From Clostridia bacterium (GTDB lineage Bacteria > Bacillota > Clostridia > Oscillospirales > CAG-272), in NCBI GenBank assembly GCA_017623355.1, contig JAGAPG010000008.1, forward strand, positions 1 to 32,135: a DNA stretch of 32,135 nucleotides, written 5' to 3'. The translations under genes were made by a program, and so were the position numbers. The number at the start of each line of letters is the position of its first letter. Position 1 is the first letter of the stretch. The notes beneath the pieces were generated by a model. It was not told where the DNA came from. It ran no database searches and was given only the letters and a program-made list of their open reading frames with translations. This document shows positions 21,905 through 31,045 of the stretch, piece after piece.

Positions 21905-24706
21905 TTATTCGTTTTCGTTTTTCATTCTTAATTCGAGATAATCTTCTTTTGTAATAAGAACATCTCTCGGCTTAGAGCCGTTTGCAGGACCAATATAACC
22001 GAGCTCCTCCATCTTATCGATGATTCTTGCAGCTCTTTGGAAGCCAAGTGAAAGCTTTCTTTGAAGATGCGATGAAGAAATTTTTCCAAACTCGGTTGCA
22101 AGCTCAAGTGCTGCGTAGAATTTGTCATCAAGAGCCTCTTCGCCGTCAGCTCCTTCAGCCCCATCCTCGTAATCCGATCTTTTTTCAGCCTTTTGAAGCT
22201 TGGATGTGTTTGAATCAATTTGAGAGATAACTTCCTCGTCGTAGTTGGCAGAGAAGTTTTCTCTTAGGAATTTAGTAACATTTTCACGCTCGCTATCCGA
22301 AATGAACGCGCCTTGAACACGCATAGGCTTAAGAGCTCCGACGGGTTTTAAGAGCATATCTCCCCGGGCAACGAGCTTTTCAGCACCAACTTCATCAAGA
22401 ATAGTTCTTGAATCGACTTGCGCAGGAACGCGGAAAGCAATACGTGACGGAATATTAGCTTTTATAACACCGGTGATAACATCGACAGAAGGACGCTGAG
22501 TACCGATAATTACGTGAATACCGGCGGCACGCGCCTTTTGAGTAAGTCTTATTATATGGTCATCTATTTCCGGCACTTGCATTTTAAGGTCGTAAAGCTC
22601 ATCTATAACTATAACGATACGGGCGAATTTTTCAGCAGATATAGCTCCACGCTCAACTCTTTCGTTGTATTCTCCTATATCACGAACGCCGGCAACCTCA
22701 AGAAGCTCGAAGCGTCTTTCCATCTCGGCAACAGCCCATTGAAGCGTTCCTATTGATTTTTTCGCTTCGCACACAACAGGAACAAGAAGGTGCGGAATGC
22801 CGTTAAATGCTGAAAATTCAACTCTTTTTGGATCTATAAGGATAAGACGCATATCCTCGGGTGAAGATTTGTATAACAAGCTTATAAGAATAGAGTTTAT
22901 ACAAACGGATTTACCCATACCGGTAGCGCCTGCTACAAGAAGGTGAGGAGTTTTTGCAATGTCAAGATATACGTGTTCTCCGGAAATACTCTTTCCGATA
23001 GCACAGTTAAGGGGACTCTTGTGTGCTTTGAATTGCGGATCCTCAAGAAGCGAGCGTAAATATACCATACTCGTTATCTTATTGGGAACCTCAATGCCTA
23101 CAGCACTCTTGCCGGGAATAGGACATTCTATTCTTATTCCTTCTGCGGCGAGATAAAGAGCTATATCGTCAACCAAATTGGCGATGGAACGCACCTTAAC
23201 ACCCGCCTCGGGCATAAGCTCGTATCTTGTAACCGTAGGACCACGAGATATATCAGTTATCCTTGTTTTAGCATTAAAATTGCTAAGAGTTTCAACTATT
23301 ATTCTGGCGTTATTCTGGAGCTCCTCGTTTACAGCCTCCTCGTCAGCCTCGTCGGGCTTGACCTCAGGGAAGAAATCAAGCGGAGGAGACATATATTTTT
23401 TCTTAGGCTTGGGTTTCGGCTTTTGGATTTCCTGTTTAAGCTCCGGCTCGGACTTGGTATCCTGCTTAATCTCGGGCTTCTTTTGCTCGGAGGATTTTTC
23501 AAGCTTTGATTTCCCAAAAATAGAGCCAAAGAGTGATTTTTTCTCCACAACAACCTCTTCCTCAGACTCGTCATCTACCACCTCAGGCTCGGTTATCTCG
23601 GGCTTTTCCTCGGAAAGACCGATCTTTTTAAGAGCATCCTCGGAAATATAATCCGAAAAATCATTCGAGTCGTTAATGTCGCTTTCGATATTATTGTTTG
23701 TGTCAGCAGAATCGTAAGAATAGCTTTCTTCGCTTGATTCGTAAGAATTTAAAACAAATTCAGGCTCACTTGAAAAATCGTCATCGGGTTCCTCAAACGG
23801 AACATATTCGATGTCATCATTATAATTATAATTACCTTCGTGTGAAGCACCTTCCTCGATGCTGTCTTGATGTTTTTCAATCGCAGGAGTACTTTGATTT
23901 TGATCAAAAACAGACTGCCTCGTTACGTTTAACGTGGTTTGCTCGGTTTTTATTACATCGTCACTGTAAATGTCGTTTTTAATATCATCTATATCAACGG
24001 GCAGAACAGGACTGACAAGAAGCTTTTCATCATAAATATCATCGTCATCGTCGAAAACCTGGAACTTTTTATGCTTCTTGCGAATATTAGCTCGCTTTGC
24101 CGCTTTTTGTTTGCGGTCTTCCTTTTTTAATCTTCTTTTTTTGAACACCCTTCTCATAACGGAATAAGGAGTAATATTGAACATTTGAAGAAGCATGAAG
24201 AAAAGAAGTGTAATAGTTATAACGTATCCAAGAGCTGTGTTAGCACTCATAAAGAAGTTACCTATCGCACCGCCAATGCCACCGCCGCCTAAGCCGGAAG
24301 TTCCGCTTTGATAAAGCTCTCCGAGGCTAAAGGAAAGAAGCTCGGGGGAAGAATTAGAGCTTATCATCTGCTGTAGCGTAGCAACAGAAACAACGATTAT
24401 AAACGAGCACGTCACGCGGCGCGCGCAAATCTTTCTATTTACATCGTAATACCACATAAGAGAGTGGAACAACAAAAGAATAGAGAGAAAATAAGCTGCG
24501 TATGTTGAAAGAAGTCCTTTGAGAATAATGCCTATACCTCTGTCGCCGATTATACAAAAAAGCGTAACAACAAAAAGCACCGCCAAAACGTATGGCATTG
24601 CTTTGCTTATGAGAGGCAATATTTTCGATTTTTTCTTTTGCGAAGCTGCAGTCCTCGAGGACTTTGCTTTAGAGGGTATTTGGCGATTGTTTTTTGGGGA
24701 CTTCAT
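21905..24706 (-). CDS. ftsK: DNA translocase FtsK/SpoIIIE
   Basis: 933 residues. Four transmembrane helices (about 37-54, 62-84, 98-115, 158-176) anchor it at the septum. A basic then acidic, Ser/Glu/Asp-rich linker (190-440) leads to the motor: alpha domain (about 455-560), Walker A GATGMGKS (593-600), Walker B VIVIDEL (about 685), then TQRPSVDVITGVIKANIPSR and RTILDEVGAEKLVARGDMLL. The gamma winged-helix domain (about 866-925) has LQRKLSLGFQRAARIIDKMEELGYIG and would read KOPS/SRS-type sequences. It pumps chromosomal DNA at division or into the forespore. AAAGGA precedes the ATG; first gene of the minus-strand chain. Confidence 0.96.
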   Translation of the reverse strand: MKSPKNNRQIPSKAKSSRTAASQKKKSKILPLISKAMPYVLAVLFVVTLFCIIGDRGIGIILKGLLSTYAAYFLSILLLFHSLMWYYDVNRKICARRVTCSFIIVVSVATLQQMISSNSSPELLSFSLGELYQSGTSGLGGGGIGGAIGNFFMSANTALGYVITITLLFFMLLQMFNITPYSVMRRVFKKRRLKKEDRKQKAAKRANIRKKHKKFQVFDDDDDIYDEKLLVSPVLPVDIDDIKNDIYSDDVIKTEQTTLNVTRQSVFDQNQSTPAIEKHQDSIEEGASHEGNYNYNDDIEYVPFEEPDDDFSSEPEFVLNSYESSEESYSYDSADTNNNIESDINDSNDFSDYISEDALKKIGLSEEKPEITEPEVVDDESEEEVVVEKKSLFGSIFGKSKLEKSSEQKKPEIKQDTKSEPELKQEIQKPKPKPKKKYMSPPLDFFPEVKPDEADEEAVNEELQNNARIIVETLSNFNAKTRITDISRGPTVTRYELMPEAGVKVRSIANLVDDIALYLAAEGIRIECPIPGKSAVGIEVPNKITSMVYLRSLLEDPQFKAHKSPLNCAIGKSISGEHVYLDIAKTPHLLVAGATGMGKSVCINSILISLLYKSSPEDMRLILIDPKRVEFSAFNGIPHLLVPVVCEAKKSIGTLQWAVAEMERRFELLEVAGVRDIGEYNERVERGAISAEKFARIVIVIDELYDLKMQVPEIDDHIIRLTQKARAAGIHVIIGTQRPSVDVITGVIKANIPSRIAFRVPAQVDSRTILDEVGAEKLVARGDMLLKPVGALKPMRVQGAFISDSERENVTKFLRENFSANYDEEVISQIDSNTSKLQKAEKRSDYEDGAEGADGEEALDDKFYAALELATEFGKISSSHLQRKLSLGFQRAARIIDKMEELGYIGPANGSKPRDVLITKEDYLELRMKNENE

Positions 24707-24843
24707 CAGTATTTCCTTTCTTTAAAATGTTGCCGGTTTAGTGAATGTATAATTTAAAAATATGTATATATAATATATGATAGCAGAAAAAAATCAAAAA
24801 AACAATAGATTTTTTACAAAAGTAGAAAATTTTTAAAAGAGAT

Positions 24844-25227
24844 ATGAAGATAAGCAAGGAAAAAAAGAAATTTTTAAAAATAGCAGCTTTTTGCATTGCA
24901 TCGTTTATAGCCGGAGGAGTAAACGGCTTTATGGGAACAGGGGGCGGAATAATATTTGTGTATGCTCTCAGATATTTTACAGATAACGAGGAAAAAGATA
25001 ACTTTGCCACGACCCTGTGTGCGATTTTACCGCTTTCGGCAATAAGCATATGGATATATGCGAAAAATTCTAATATTGATTTTGAAATGATAAAAAAGCT
25101 CACACTCCCTGCGATATTTGGCGGGGCACTGGGTGCATTTTTGACAGATAAAATAAAAAAGAAATATCTTAGCTTGGCTTTCTCTGCACTCGTTATATAT
25201 TCGGGGATGTGTATGATTTTGAGGTGA
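24844..25227 (+). CDS. TSUP/TauE-like permease, N-terminal half protein
   Basis: 127 residues with about four transmembrane helices and the TSUP signature GGVNGFMGTGGGIIFVYAL (24-42). Full TSUP (DUF81) exporters have two such halves in about 250 residues; here each half is a separate gene, the second starting two bases after this stop. They probably pair in the membrane. Typical substrates are sulfite, sulfoacetate or other small organic anions; unknown here. The start region is weak (AAAAGAG close to the ATG). Confidence 0.85.
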   Translation: MKISKEKKKFLKIAAFCIASFIAGGVNGFMGTGGGIIFVYALRYFTDNEEKDNFATTLCAILPLSAISIWIYAKNSNIDFEMIKKLTLPAIFGGALGAFLTDKIKKKYLSLAFSALVIYSGMCMILR

Positions 25228-25229
25228 AT

Positions 25230-25598
25230 ATGGATATAATAATCTCGTTTTTAATAGCGGTAATTATGGGTATGGGAATAGGCGGCGGTGGATTTTTAGT
25301 TATATACCTTACCCTGTGTCTCGGATATGAGCAAATATTAGCACAAGGTACAAACCTTGTGTTTTTTGTTATTGCTTCAGTATTTGCAATATTCATTCAT
25401 ATTTTCAAACGAAGAATATCGTTTATGCAGGTGTTTATTATGGCATCGCTTGGCGCGGTCGGAGCTTTCATAGGCTCGAGAATAGCGAACGATATAGATG
25501 GAAGCATTCCAAGAATAGCACTTGGTGTTTTGCTGATAGGAGCAGGAGTGATTAGTATATATAATACATTAAAGAAGGAAAAAAATAAAAATAAATAA
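25230..25598 (+). CDS. TSUP/TauE-like permease, C-terminal half protein
   Basis: 122 residues from the ATG at 25230, which follows GAGGTG (25220-25225, overlapping the upstream stop) by four bases; the frame begins earlier, but those residues lie inside the upstream gene. Four predicted helices and the second TSUP repeat signature GMGIGGGGFLVIYL. Ends in a Lys/Asn-rich tail. Coupled to the N-terminal half gene; see that entry for function. Confidence 0.85.
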   Translation: MDIIISFLIAVIMGMGIGGGGFLVIYLTLCLGYEQILAQGTNLVFFVIASVFAIFIHIFKRRISFMQVFIMASLGAVGAFIGSRIANDIDGSIPRIALGVLLIGAGVISIYNTLKKEKNKNK

Positions 25599-25616
25599 AA
25601 AAATTTTAAAAACCTC

Positions 25617-25645
25617 TTTACAAAATCACTTTCATATGATATAAT
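25617..25645 (+). promoter_or_regulatory. Promoter of rpsO
   Basis: TTTACA (25617-25622), 17-base spacer, TATAAT (25640-25645), extended TG at 25637-25638. Confidence 0.8.
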
Positions 25646-25651
25646 CGACAT

Positions 25652-25747
25652 CGTGATGCCGCATACTCGGTTTACGGATAACGCCAATAGGCATTTCACC
25701 AGCCGTTTGCTGTGTATACGGAATCAAAATAAATTTTAGAAAGCTGA
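25652..25747 (+). promoter_or_regulatory. Structured rpsO leader, candidate S15 autoregulatory RNA
   Basis: About 95 bases of leader. ATGCC (25656-25660) can pair with GGCAT (25690-25694) around an inner CGG/CCG-type stem, and CCGT (25703-25706) with ACGG (25718-25721). Ribosomal protein S15 is known to repress its own mRNA through such leaders in several bacteria; assignment here is by position and folding only. Confidence 0.45.
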
Positions 25748-25753
25748 ATGATC

Positions 25754-26008
25754 ATGACAAAACAGGAAATCATCGCAGCTTATGCAACACATGAAGGTGA
25801 TACAGGCTCACCCGAAGTACAAATTGCACTTCTCACAGCTCGTATCAACGCTCTCAATGAACATCTTAAAAAGAACGCAAACGACCACCACTCCAGAAGA
25901 GGACTTCTTAAAATGGTAGGTCACAGACGTAACCTCCTTGGCTATCTTGCAAAGATAGATATCGAGCGTTACCGTGCGATCATTGAAAAGCTCGGTCTTA
26001 GAAAATAA
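25754..26008 (+). CDS. rpsO: 30S ribosomal protein S15
   Basis: 84 residues from the second ATG (an ATG at 25748 adds two residues; the weak GAAAG site fits either). Signatures: [19 protein letters not shown] (13-31), [32 protein letters not shown] and the [13 protein letters not shown] end. S15 binds 16S rRNA early in 30S assembly. Upstream of pnp, the conserved rpsO-pnp order. Confidence 0.97.
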   Translation: MTKQEIIAAYATHEGDTGSPEVQIALLTARINALNEHLKKNANDHHSRRGLLKMVGHRRNLLGYLAKIDIERYRAIIEKLGLRK

Positions 26009-26036
26009 GAAATTTTGCACGCAAATCGTGCGCAAC

Positions 26037-26068
26037 TCGGCTGTGCATTTGCACAGCCGAATTTTTTT
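26037..26068 (+). terminator. Terminator after rpsO
   Basis: TCGGCTGTGCA (26037-26047) and TGCACAGCCGA (26050-26060), then ATTTTTTT. It would limit read-through into pnp. A small GCACG/CGTGC hairpin precedes it. Confidence 0.88.
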
Positions 26069-26075
26069 GGAAAAT

Positions 26076-26143
26076 GCGGGTGAGATAGCAATTAACCAAG
26101 CATCGAAAATCTCGGTTTTTGGTTAAGTGCTATGTCCCCTCGC
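26076..26143 (+). promoter_or_regulatory. Long stem-loop in the pnp leader
   Basis: Nested arms: ATAGCA (26085-26090) with TGCTAT (26128-26133), TTAACCAA (26092-26099) with TTGGTTAA (26119-26126), and a GC-rich, imperfect base GCGGG / CCCCTCGC. The loop is 19 bases. No T run follows, so it is not a terminator. In E. coli a long stem between rpsO and pnp is cut by RNase III and lets PNPase control its own mRNA; position and shape are similar here, but the link is inference. Confidence 0.6.
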
Positions 26144-26174
26144 AAAAAATATAAAAATAATGGAGAAAAAACAA

Positions 26175-28283
26175 ATGACAAAAATGTTTACAGAAAAGGT
26201 ATTTGACAATTACAAAACATACGAATATGATCTTGCCGGAAGAAAGCTTGTTGTTGAAAGCGGAAAGATGGCAGGTCTTGCAAACGGAAGTGTTCTCGTT
26301 CGTTATGGCGAAACAGTAGTTTTAGCATGCGCTACAGCATCTGCAGCTCCCAGAGACGGCATAGATTTCTTGCCTCTTTCGGTTGATTTTGAGGAAAGGA
26401 TGTATTCTGTGGGTAAGATACCCGGTGGATATCTCAAGAGAGAAGGCAAGCCCTCTGAAAAGGCTATCCTTACATCAAGAGTTATAGACCGTCCTATCCG
26501 TCCTCTTTTCCCTAAGGATTTAAGAAACGACGTAAACCTTTCTCTTACAGTTCTTTCCGTTGATCCTGATTGCTCACCCGAGATCACAGCTATGATCGGC
26601 GCATCGATAGCTCTCTCTATTTCCGATATTCCGTGGAACGGTCCTATTGGCGGTCTTTTTATGGGTATGGTTGATGGAAAAATCGTTATCAACCCTACAC
26701 TTGAGCAGAGAAAGGTGAGCACACTTGAGCTTACAGTTGCCGCAAGCGAAAAGAAGGTAGTAATGATTGAGGCAGGCGCTAAGGAAGTATCTGATGATGA
26801 TATGTATAACGCAATTATGCTCGCTCACGAAGAAATAAAGAAGCTTATCGTATTTATCAATAATATCGTAAGCGAAATCGGCAAGCCTAAGTTTGCATAT
26901 CCCTCCTGCGAGCTTGATCACGATATGTTCGACGAGATATTTGCTTATTGCGAAAAAGAGGTTATGTTCGCTCTTGATACTGATGATAAAACAGTTCGCG
27001 ATGCAAGAATGCAGCCCATTATGGAGGACATCGTTGCAAAATTTGAGGAGAAATATCCCGATATTGCAGCTATAATGGCAGAGCTTATCTATAAGATACA
27101 AAAGAAGATAGTTCGCCGTTGGTTGCTTGAGGACGGCAAGCGTGTTGACGGACGCCGTCTTGATGAAATAAGACCTCTTACTGCTGAGGTTGGTATGTTT
27201 AACAGAGTTCACGGTAGCGGTATGTTCACACGCGGACAAACTCAGGTTATGACATTGGCAACACTCGGTTCTATTTCTGAGGTACAGATGCTTGACGGTA
27301 TTGATGAGGAAACAGAAAAGAGATATATGCACCACTATAATATGCCCGGATATTCAACAGGCGAGGCAAAAGCATCCCGTTCGCCCGGAAGACGTGAAAT
27401 TGGACACGGCGCATTGGCAGAGCGTTCACTTGTTCCTGTTCTTCCTTCGGTAGAGGAGTTCCCATACGCTATTCGTCTTGTATCTGAGGTTATCTCATCA
27501 AATGGATCTACATCTCAGGCATCGGTATGCGGTTCAACACTTGCTCTTATGGATGCAGGTGTTCCGATCAAGGCTCCCGTTGCAGGTATTTCTTGCGGAC
27601 TTATCACAGAGGGCGAAAGATGGATGACTATGATAGACATCCAAGGTCTTGAGGACTTCTACGGTGATATGGACTTTAAGGTTGCAGGAACACATAAGGG
27701 TATTACATCTATCCAAATGGACCTTAAGATTGACGGTCTTACACCTGAAATTATTAAGGAAGCACTCAGAGTAACACATCTTGGACGTGACCAGATCATT
27801 GACGAAGTAATTCTTAAAGCAATTCCGGCACCTCGCGCTGAGGTTTCTGAATATGCGCCTAAAATGATTTCAATGAAGATACATCCCGATAAGATAAGAG
27901 AAGTAATTGGTACGGGCGGAAAGGTAATTCAAAAGATCGTTGCTGATACAGGTGCTAAGATCGACATTGAGGATGACGGAAGCATCTTTATCTCGGCTAT
28001 TGATAAGAACTCTATCGAGGCTGCAAGAGCAACTATCGCAAACATCGTATTCGAGCCCGAGGTAGGCGCAATATATAACGCAAAGGTTACAAGAATAATT
28101 CCTATCGGTGCGTTCGTGGAATATGCTCCCGGCAGAGAAGGACTTGTACACATTTCTAAGCTTGCAAAGGAAAGAACCGAAAAGGTTGAGGACGTCTGCA
28201 ACGTTGGCGACGAGGTAAGAGTTAAATTCCTCGGAATCGACGAAAAGGGCAGAGCAAACCTTTCAATAAAGGACGCGCAATAA
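26175..28283 (+). CDS. pnp: Polyribonucleotide nucleotidyltransferase (PNPase)
   Basis: 702 residues from the ATG at 26175, which follows GGAG (26162-26165) by nine bases; the frame is open upstream, but that part lies in the leader hairpin. Layout: first RNase PH domain (LVRYGETVVLACATAS and following), helical linker, second RNase PH domain (DGRRLDEIRPLTAEVG, MPGYSTGEAKASRSPGRREIGHG, and the catalytic MDIQGLEDFYGDMDFKVAG block), KH domain (IREVIGTGGKVIQKIVADTG) and S1 domain at the end (YNAKVTRIIPIGAFVEY). It degrades RNA 3' to 5' with phosphate and can add tails. Confidence 0.97.
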   Translation: MTKMFTEKVFDNYKTYEYDLAGRKLVVESGKMAGLANGSVLVRYGETVVLACATASAAPRDGIDFLPLSVDFEERMYSVGKIPGGYLKREGKPSEKAILTSRVIDRPIRPLFPKDLRNDVNLSLTVLSVDPDCSPEITAMIGASIALSISDIPWNGPIGGLFMGMVDGKIVINPTLEQRKVSTLELTVAASEKKVVMIEAGAKEVSDDDMYNAIMLAHEEIKKLIVFINNIVSEIGKPKFAYPSCELDHDMFDEIFAYCEKEVMFALDTDDKTVRDARMQPIMEDIVAKFEEKYPDIAAIMAELIYKIQKKIVRRWLLEDGKRVDGRRLDEIRPLTAEVGMFNRVHGSGMFTRGQTQVMTLATLGSISEVQMLDGIDEETEKRYMHHYNMPGYSTGEAKASRSPGRREIGHGALAERSLVPVLPSVEEFPYAIRLVSEVISSNGSTSQASVCGSTLALMDAGVPIKAPVAGISCGLITEGERWMTMIDIQGLEDFYGDMDFKVAGTHKGITSIQMDLKIDGLTPEIIKEALRVTHLGRDQIIDEVILKAIPAPRAEVSEYAPKMISMKIHPDKIREVIGTGGKVIQKIVADTGAKIDIEDDGSIFISAIDKNSIEAARATIANIVFEPEVGAIYNAKVTRIIPIGAFVEYAPGREGLVHISKLAKERTEKVEDVCNVGDEVRVKFLGIDEKGRANLSIKDAQ

Positions 28284-28296
28284 TATAAAATAATCG

Positions 28297-28331
28297 AAAA
28301 GGATCTTGCTAAACGGCAAGATCCTTTTTTT
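28297..28331 (+). terminator. Terminator of pnp
   Basis: AAAAGGATCTTGC (28297-28309) pairs with GCAAGATCCTTTT (from 28316), T-run follows. Confidence 0.92.
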
Positions 28332-28387
28332 ATTCATAAATATTGCAATTTAATAATACAATATATTAAAAAAGAAAGGACATACAT

Positions 28388-31021
28388 ATGAGAGGACTAA
28401 ACGAAAAAGAGGTTGAACTATCGCGTAAAAAGCACGGAGCAAATACGCTTGAGAGCTATAAAAGAAAGAATTTTTTTAAGGTTTTTTTATCAAATCTTTC
28501 CGATCCTATAATAAAGGTTTTGATAATAGCGCTTTTTATAAATATAGTTTTTATGTTTCCAAACGTAAATTGGTTTGAAACGGGAGGAATCGCAGCATCG
28601 ATATTTATAGCTACGCTTGTATCTACGCTATCTGAATTTACGAGCGATAATGCATTTGAGAAGCTAAGAGAGCAGGGCTCGGGAGCAAAATGCCGAGTAA
28701 TACGAAATGAAGGCATCCTTGAAATAGCACCCGAGGAGATTGTTTGCGATGATATAATCGTTATAAACGCAGGAGAAAAAATACCTGCTGATTCCATATT
28801 GCTTGAAGGAGAGGTTAAGCTTGACGAATCCGTGCTCACGGGAGAAAGTAAGGAAATTACTAAAAACGCAAGTGATGAAAAATCCAAAAAGCTTTTGAGA
28901 GGAGCATTAGTACTTTCCGGAACGGCATATGCAAGGGTGAATGCTGTTGGTAAGAATACATATTACGGAAAAATAGCGCAAACTCTTACCGAGGATACGC
29001 GTCCCAGCCCACTAAAACATAGGCTCGGCGCTCTTGCGAAAAGTATAAGTATATTGGGATATGTAGCGGCAGCCTTGATTGCGCTTGCATATCTTTTTAA
29101 TGCTTTTTGTATAGATTCTAAAATGGACAGCGCATTGATATCACAAAAGCTACACGATCCAAAATTTGTTTTTTCAGAGCTGTTAAATGCGTTGACTCTT
29201 GCGGTATCTGTCATAGTTGTTGCAGTTCCTGAGGGACTCCCGATGATGATAACTGTGGTTCTTTCTTCAAATATGAAAAAAATGATGTCTCAGGGCGTGG
29301 TGGTACGTAAAATGGTTGGAATAGAGACATCGGGAAATATAAATCTTCTGTTTACAGATAAAACAGGCACGCTTACAGAGGGCAAGCTGAAGGTGAAACA
29401 AATAATATCACCGAATGGCGAAAAATATTCAAATATTAATTCTATAAAAAACGAAAAATATAAAAAATATCTAACCCTGTGTGCGAAATTTTGTAATGAT
29501 TCAGTTTATAATGGCAAAAGAGCAATAGGATCAAATTCTACCGATAGAGCAATATGTGAATTTGTGAAAAATTCCGAGTGCGAAGCAACGGTCGCGCAAA
29601 GGATTCCATTTGACAGCTCTAAAAAATATAGCTGTGCTACCGTTCTTTACGAGAAAGAAAAATACACTCTTATAAAAGGCGCGCCTGAAAAAATTTTAGA
29701 GGCAAGCAACTCTTATATAAATGAGAACGGATGTGTGTGTCAAATGGAAAGACACGAAGGATATCTAAAACTCTTAAAGGAACTTGCATCTCTTTCATAC
29801 AGAGTTGTAGCCTTGGGGATAAAAGAGCAAAAACACGACACATCCCTTGCCGGAATAACGCTGTTAGGCTTTGTAGCCATTCGCGATAAAATAAGAAAGG
29901 AAGTGCCTAAGGCGATAAAAGAAGTGAGTGAAGCAGGTGTTGGAGTGATTATGATAACGGGAGATAATCGTGACACGGCAGAAGCAATAGCGAAGGAATG
30001 TGGAATAATATCGGCATATTCAAAAAGAAAAAATATAATAACTGCCGATGCCATTTCTAAAATGAGTGATGAGGAAATAGAGACACTCCTCCCTACGCTT
30101 GCCGTAATTGCCAGAGCTTTACCGTCCGATAAAACCCGAATTGTTAAATTGGCTCAGAGAAGCGGATATGTAGTAGGAATGACGGGTGACGGAATAAATG
30201 ATGCCGCATCTCTTAAAATGGCAGATGTGGGATTTTCAATGGGCTCAGGCACAGATGTTGCTAAGGAAGCATCCGACATAGTTATATCAGACAATAATTT
30301 TGCATCAATAGTAAGGGCAATTCTTTATGGAAGAACGGTATTTGATTCTATAAGAAAATTTATTGTTTTTCAGCTTACTATGAATTTGGCAGCGGTGGGT
30401 ATTTCGCTTATAGGACCGTTTATAGGCATAGAAAAGCCTGTTACAGTTACTCAAATGCTTTGGGTAAATATAATAATGGATACTCTTGGTGCGCTCGCCT
30501 TTGCTTCAGAGCCGAATGACAAATCATATATGAAGCAAAAGCCTCTGCCAAGAGATGAAAAAATAATTTCTTCTGATATGATGCAAAAAATAATACTGAA
30601 CGGAGTTTTTGTTCTCACCCTTTGCATTTGGTTCTTAAAAAGCGACACTGTGTCGATGATTTTGCTTAGAGGCGACGAAAAATACCTTCTTAGCGCATTC
30701 TTTGCTATGTTTATCTTTACGGGAGTTTTTGTTTGCTTTACATCAAGAACGCCAAGGCTTAATATAATGGCAAATATAAGTAAAAACAGATCGTTTATAA
30801 TAATAATGCTTCTTATATCGGTTCTGCAAATGGTGTTTATTTATTTCGGCGGAGATACGTTTCGTGCAACCCCTCTTTATTTTGAGGATCTTTTAAAAAT
30901 AATAGCAATTTCATTTGCGATTGTTATTTTCGATTTTATAAGAAAACTTTTGTCGAAATTTTCAAAAATAAAAAATACTTCTAAAATAGAATATAAAAAG
31001 GAACAGACGCATATTGTTTAA
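28388..31021 (+). CDS. P-type calcium-transporting ATPase (PII type)
   Basis: 877 residues. All core motifs present: actuator-domain LTGES (150-154), VAVPEGLP in TM4 (278-285) with the Ca-site Glu, phosphorylation site DKTGTLT with D324, nucleotide-binding KGAPE, MITGDNRDTA and MTGDGINDAASLK hinge. TM6 reads WVNIIMDTLGALA, keeping the N-x-x-x-D pair of the calcium site. About ten transmembrane helices, short N-terminus, no heavy-metal domains. This fits a calcium (or manganese) exporter close to the PMCA/SERCA group. AAAGGA lies before the ATG. The S1-domain gene follows 24 bases later and may be co-transcribed. Confidence 0.92.
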   Translation: MRGLNEKEVELSRKKHGANTLESYKRKNFFKVFLSNLSDPIIKVLIIALFINIVFMFPNVNWFETGGIAASIFIATLVSTLSEFTSDNAFEKLREQGSGAKCRVIRNEGILEIAPEEIVCDDIIVINAGEKIPADSILLEGEVKLDESVLTGESKEITKNASDEKSKKLLRGALVLSGTAYARVNAVGKNTYYGKIAQTLTEDTRPSPLKHRLGALAKSISILGYVAAALIALAYLFNAFCIDSKMDSALISQKLHDPKFVFSELLNALTLAVSVIVVAVPEGLPMMITVVLSSNMKKMMSQGVVVRKMVGIETSGNINLLFTDKTGTLTEGKLKVKQIISPNGEKYSNINSIKNEKYKKYLTLCAKFCNDSVYNGKRAIGSNSTDRAICEFVKNSECEATVAQRIPFDSSKKYSCATVLYEKEKYTLIKGAPEKILEASNSYINENGCVCQMERHEGYLKLLKELASLSYRVVALGIKEQKHDTSLAGITLLGFVAIRDKIRKEVPKAIKEVSEAGVGVIMITGDNRDTAEAIAKECGIISAYSKRKNIITADAISKMSDEEIETLLPTLAVIARALPSDKTRIVKLAQRSGYVVGMTGDGINDAASLKMADVGFSMGSGTDVAKEASDIVISDNNFASIVRAILYGRTVFDSIRKFIVFQLTMNLAAVGISLIGPFIGIEKPVTVTQMLWVNIIMDTLGALAFASEPNDKSYMKQKPLPRDEKIISSDMMQKIILNGVFVLTLCIWFLKSDTVSMILLRGDEKYLLSAFFAMFIFTGVFVCFTSRTPRLNIMANISKNRSFIIIMLLISVLQMVFIYFGGDTFRATPLYFEDLLKIIAISFAIVIFDFIRKLLSKFSKIKNTSKIEYKKEQTHIV

Positions 31022-31045
31022 TGATAATAAACGGAGGAAAAAGAA

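Noticed and set aside
26574-27335. 253-codon frame on the minus strand
   Set aside because: It lies fully inside pnp, has Cys/His/Tyr-rich composition typical of a reverse-complement shadow, and has no ribosome binding site.
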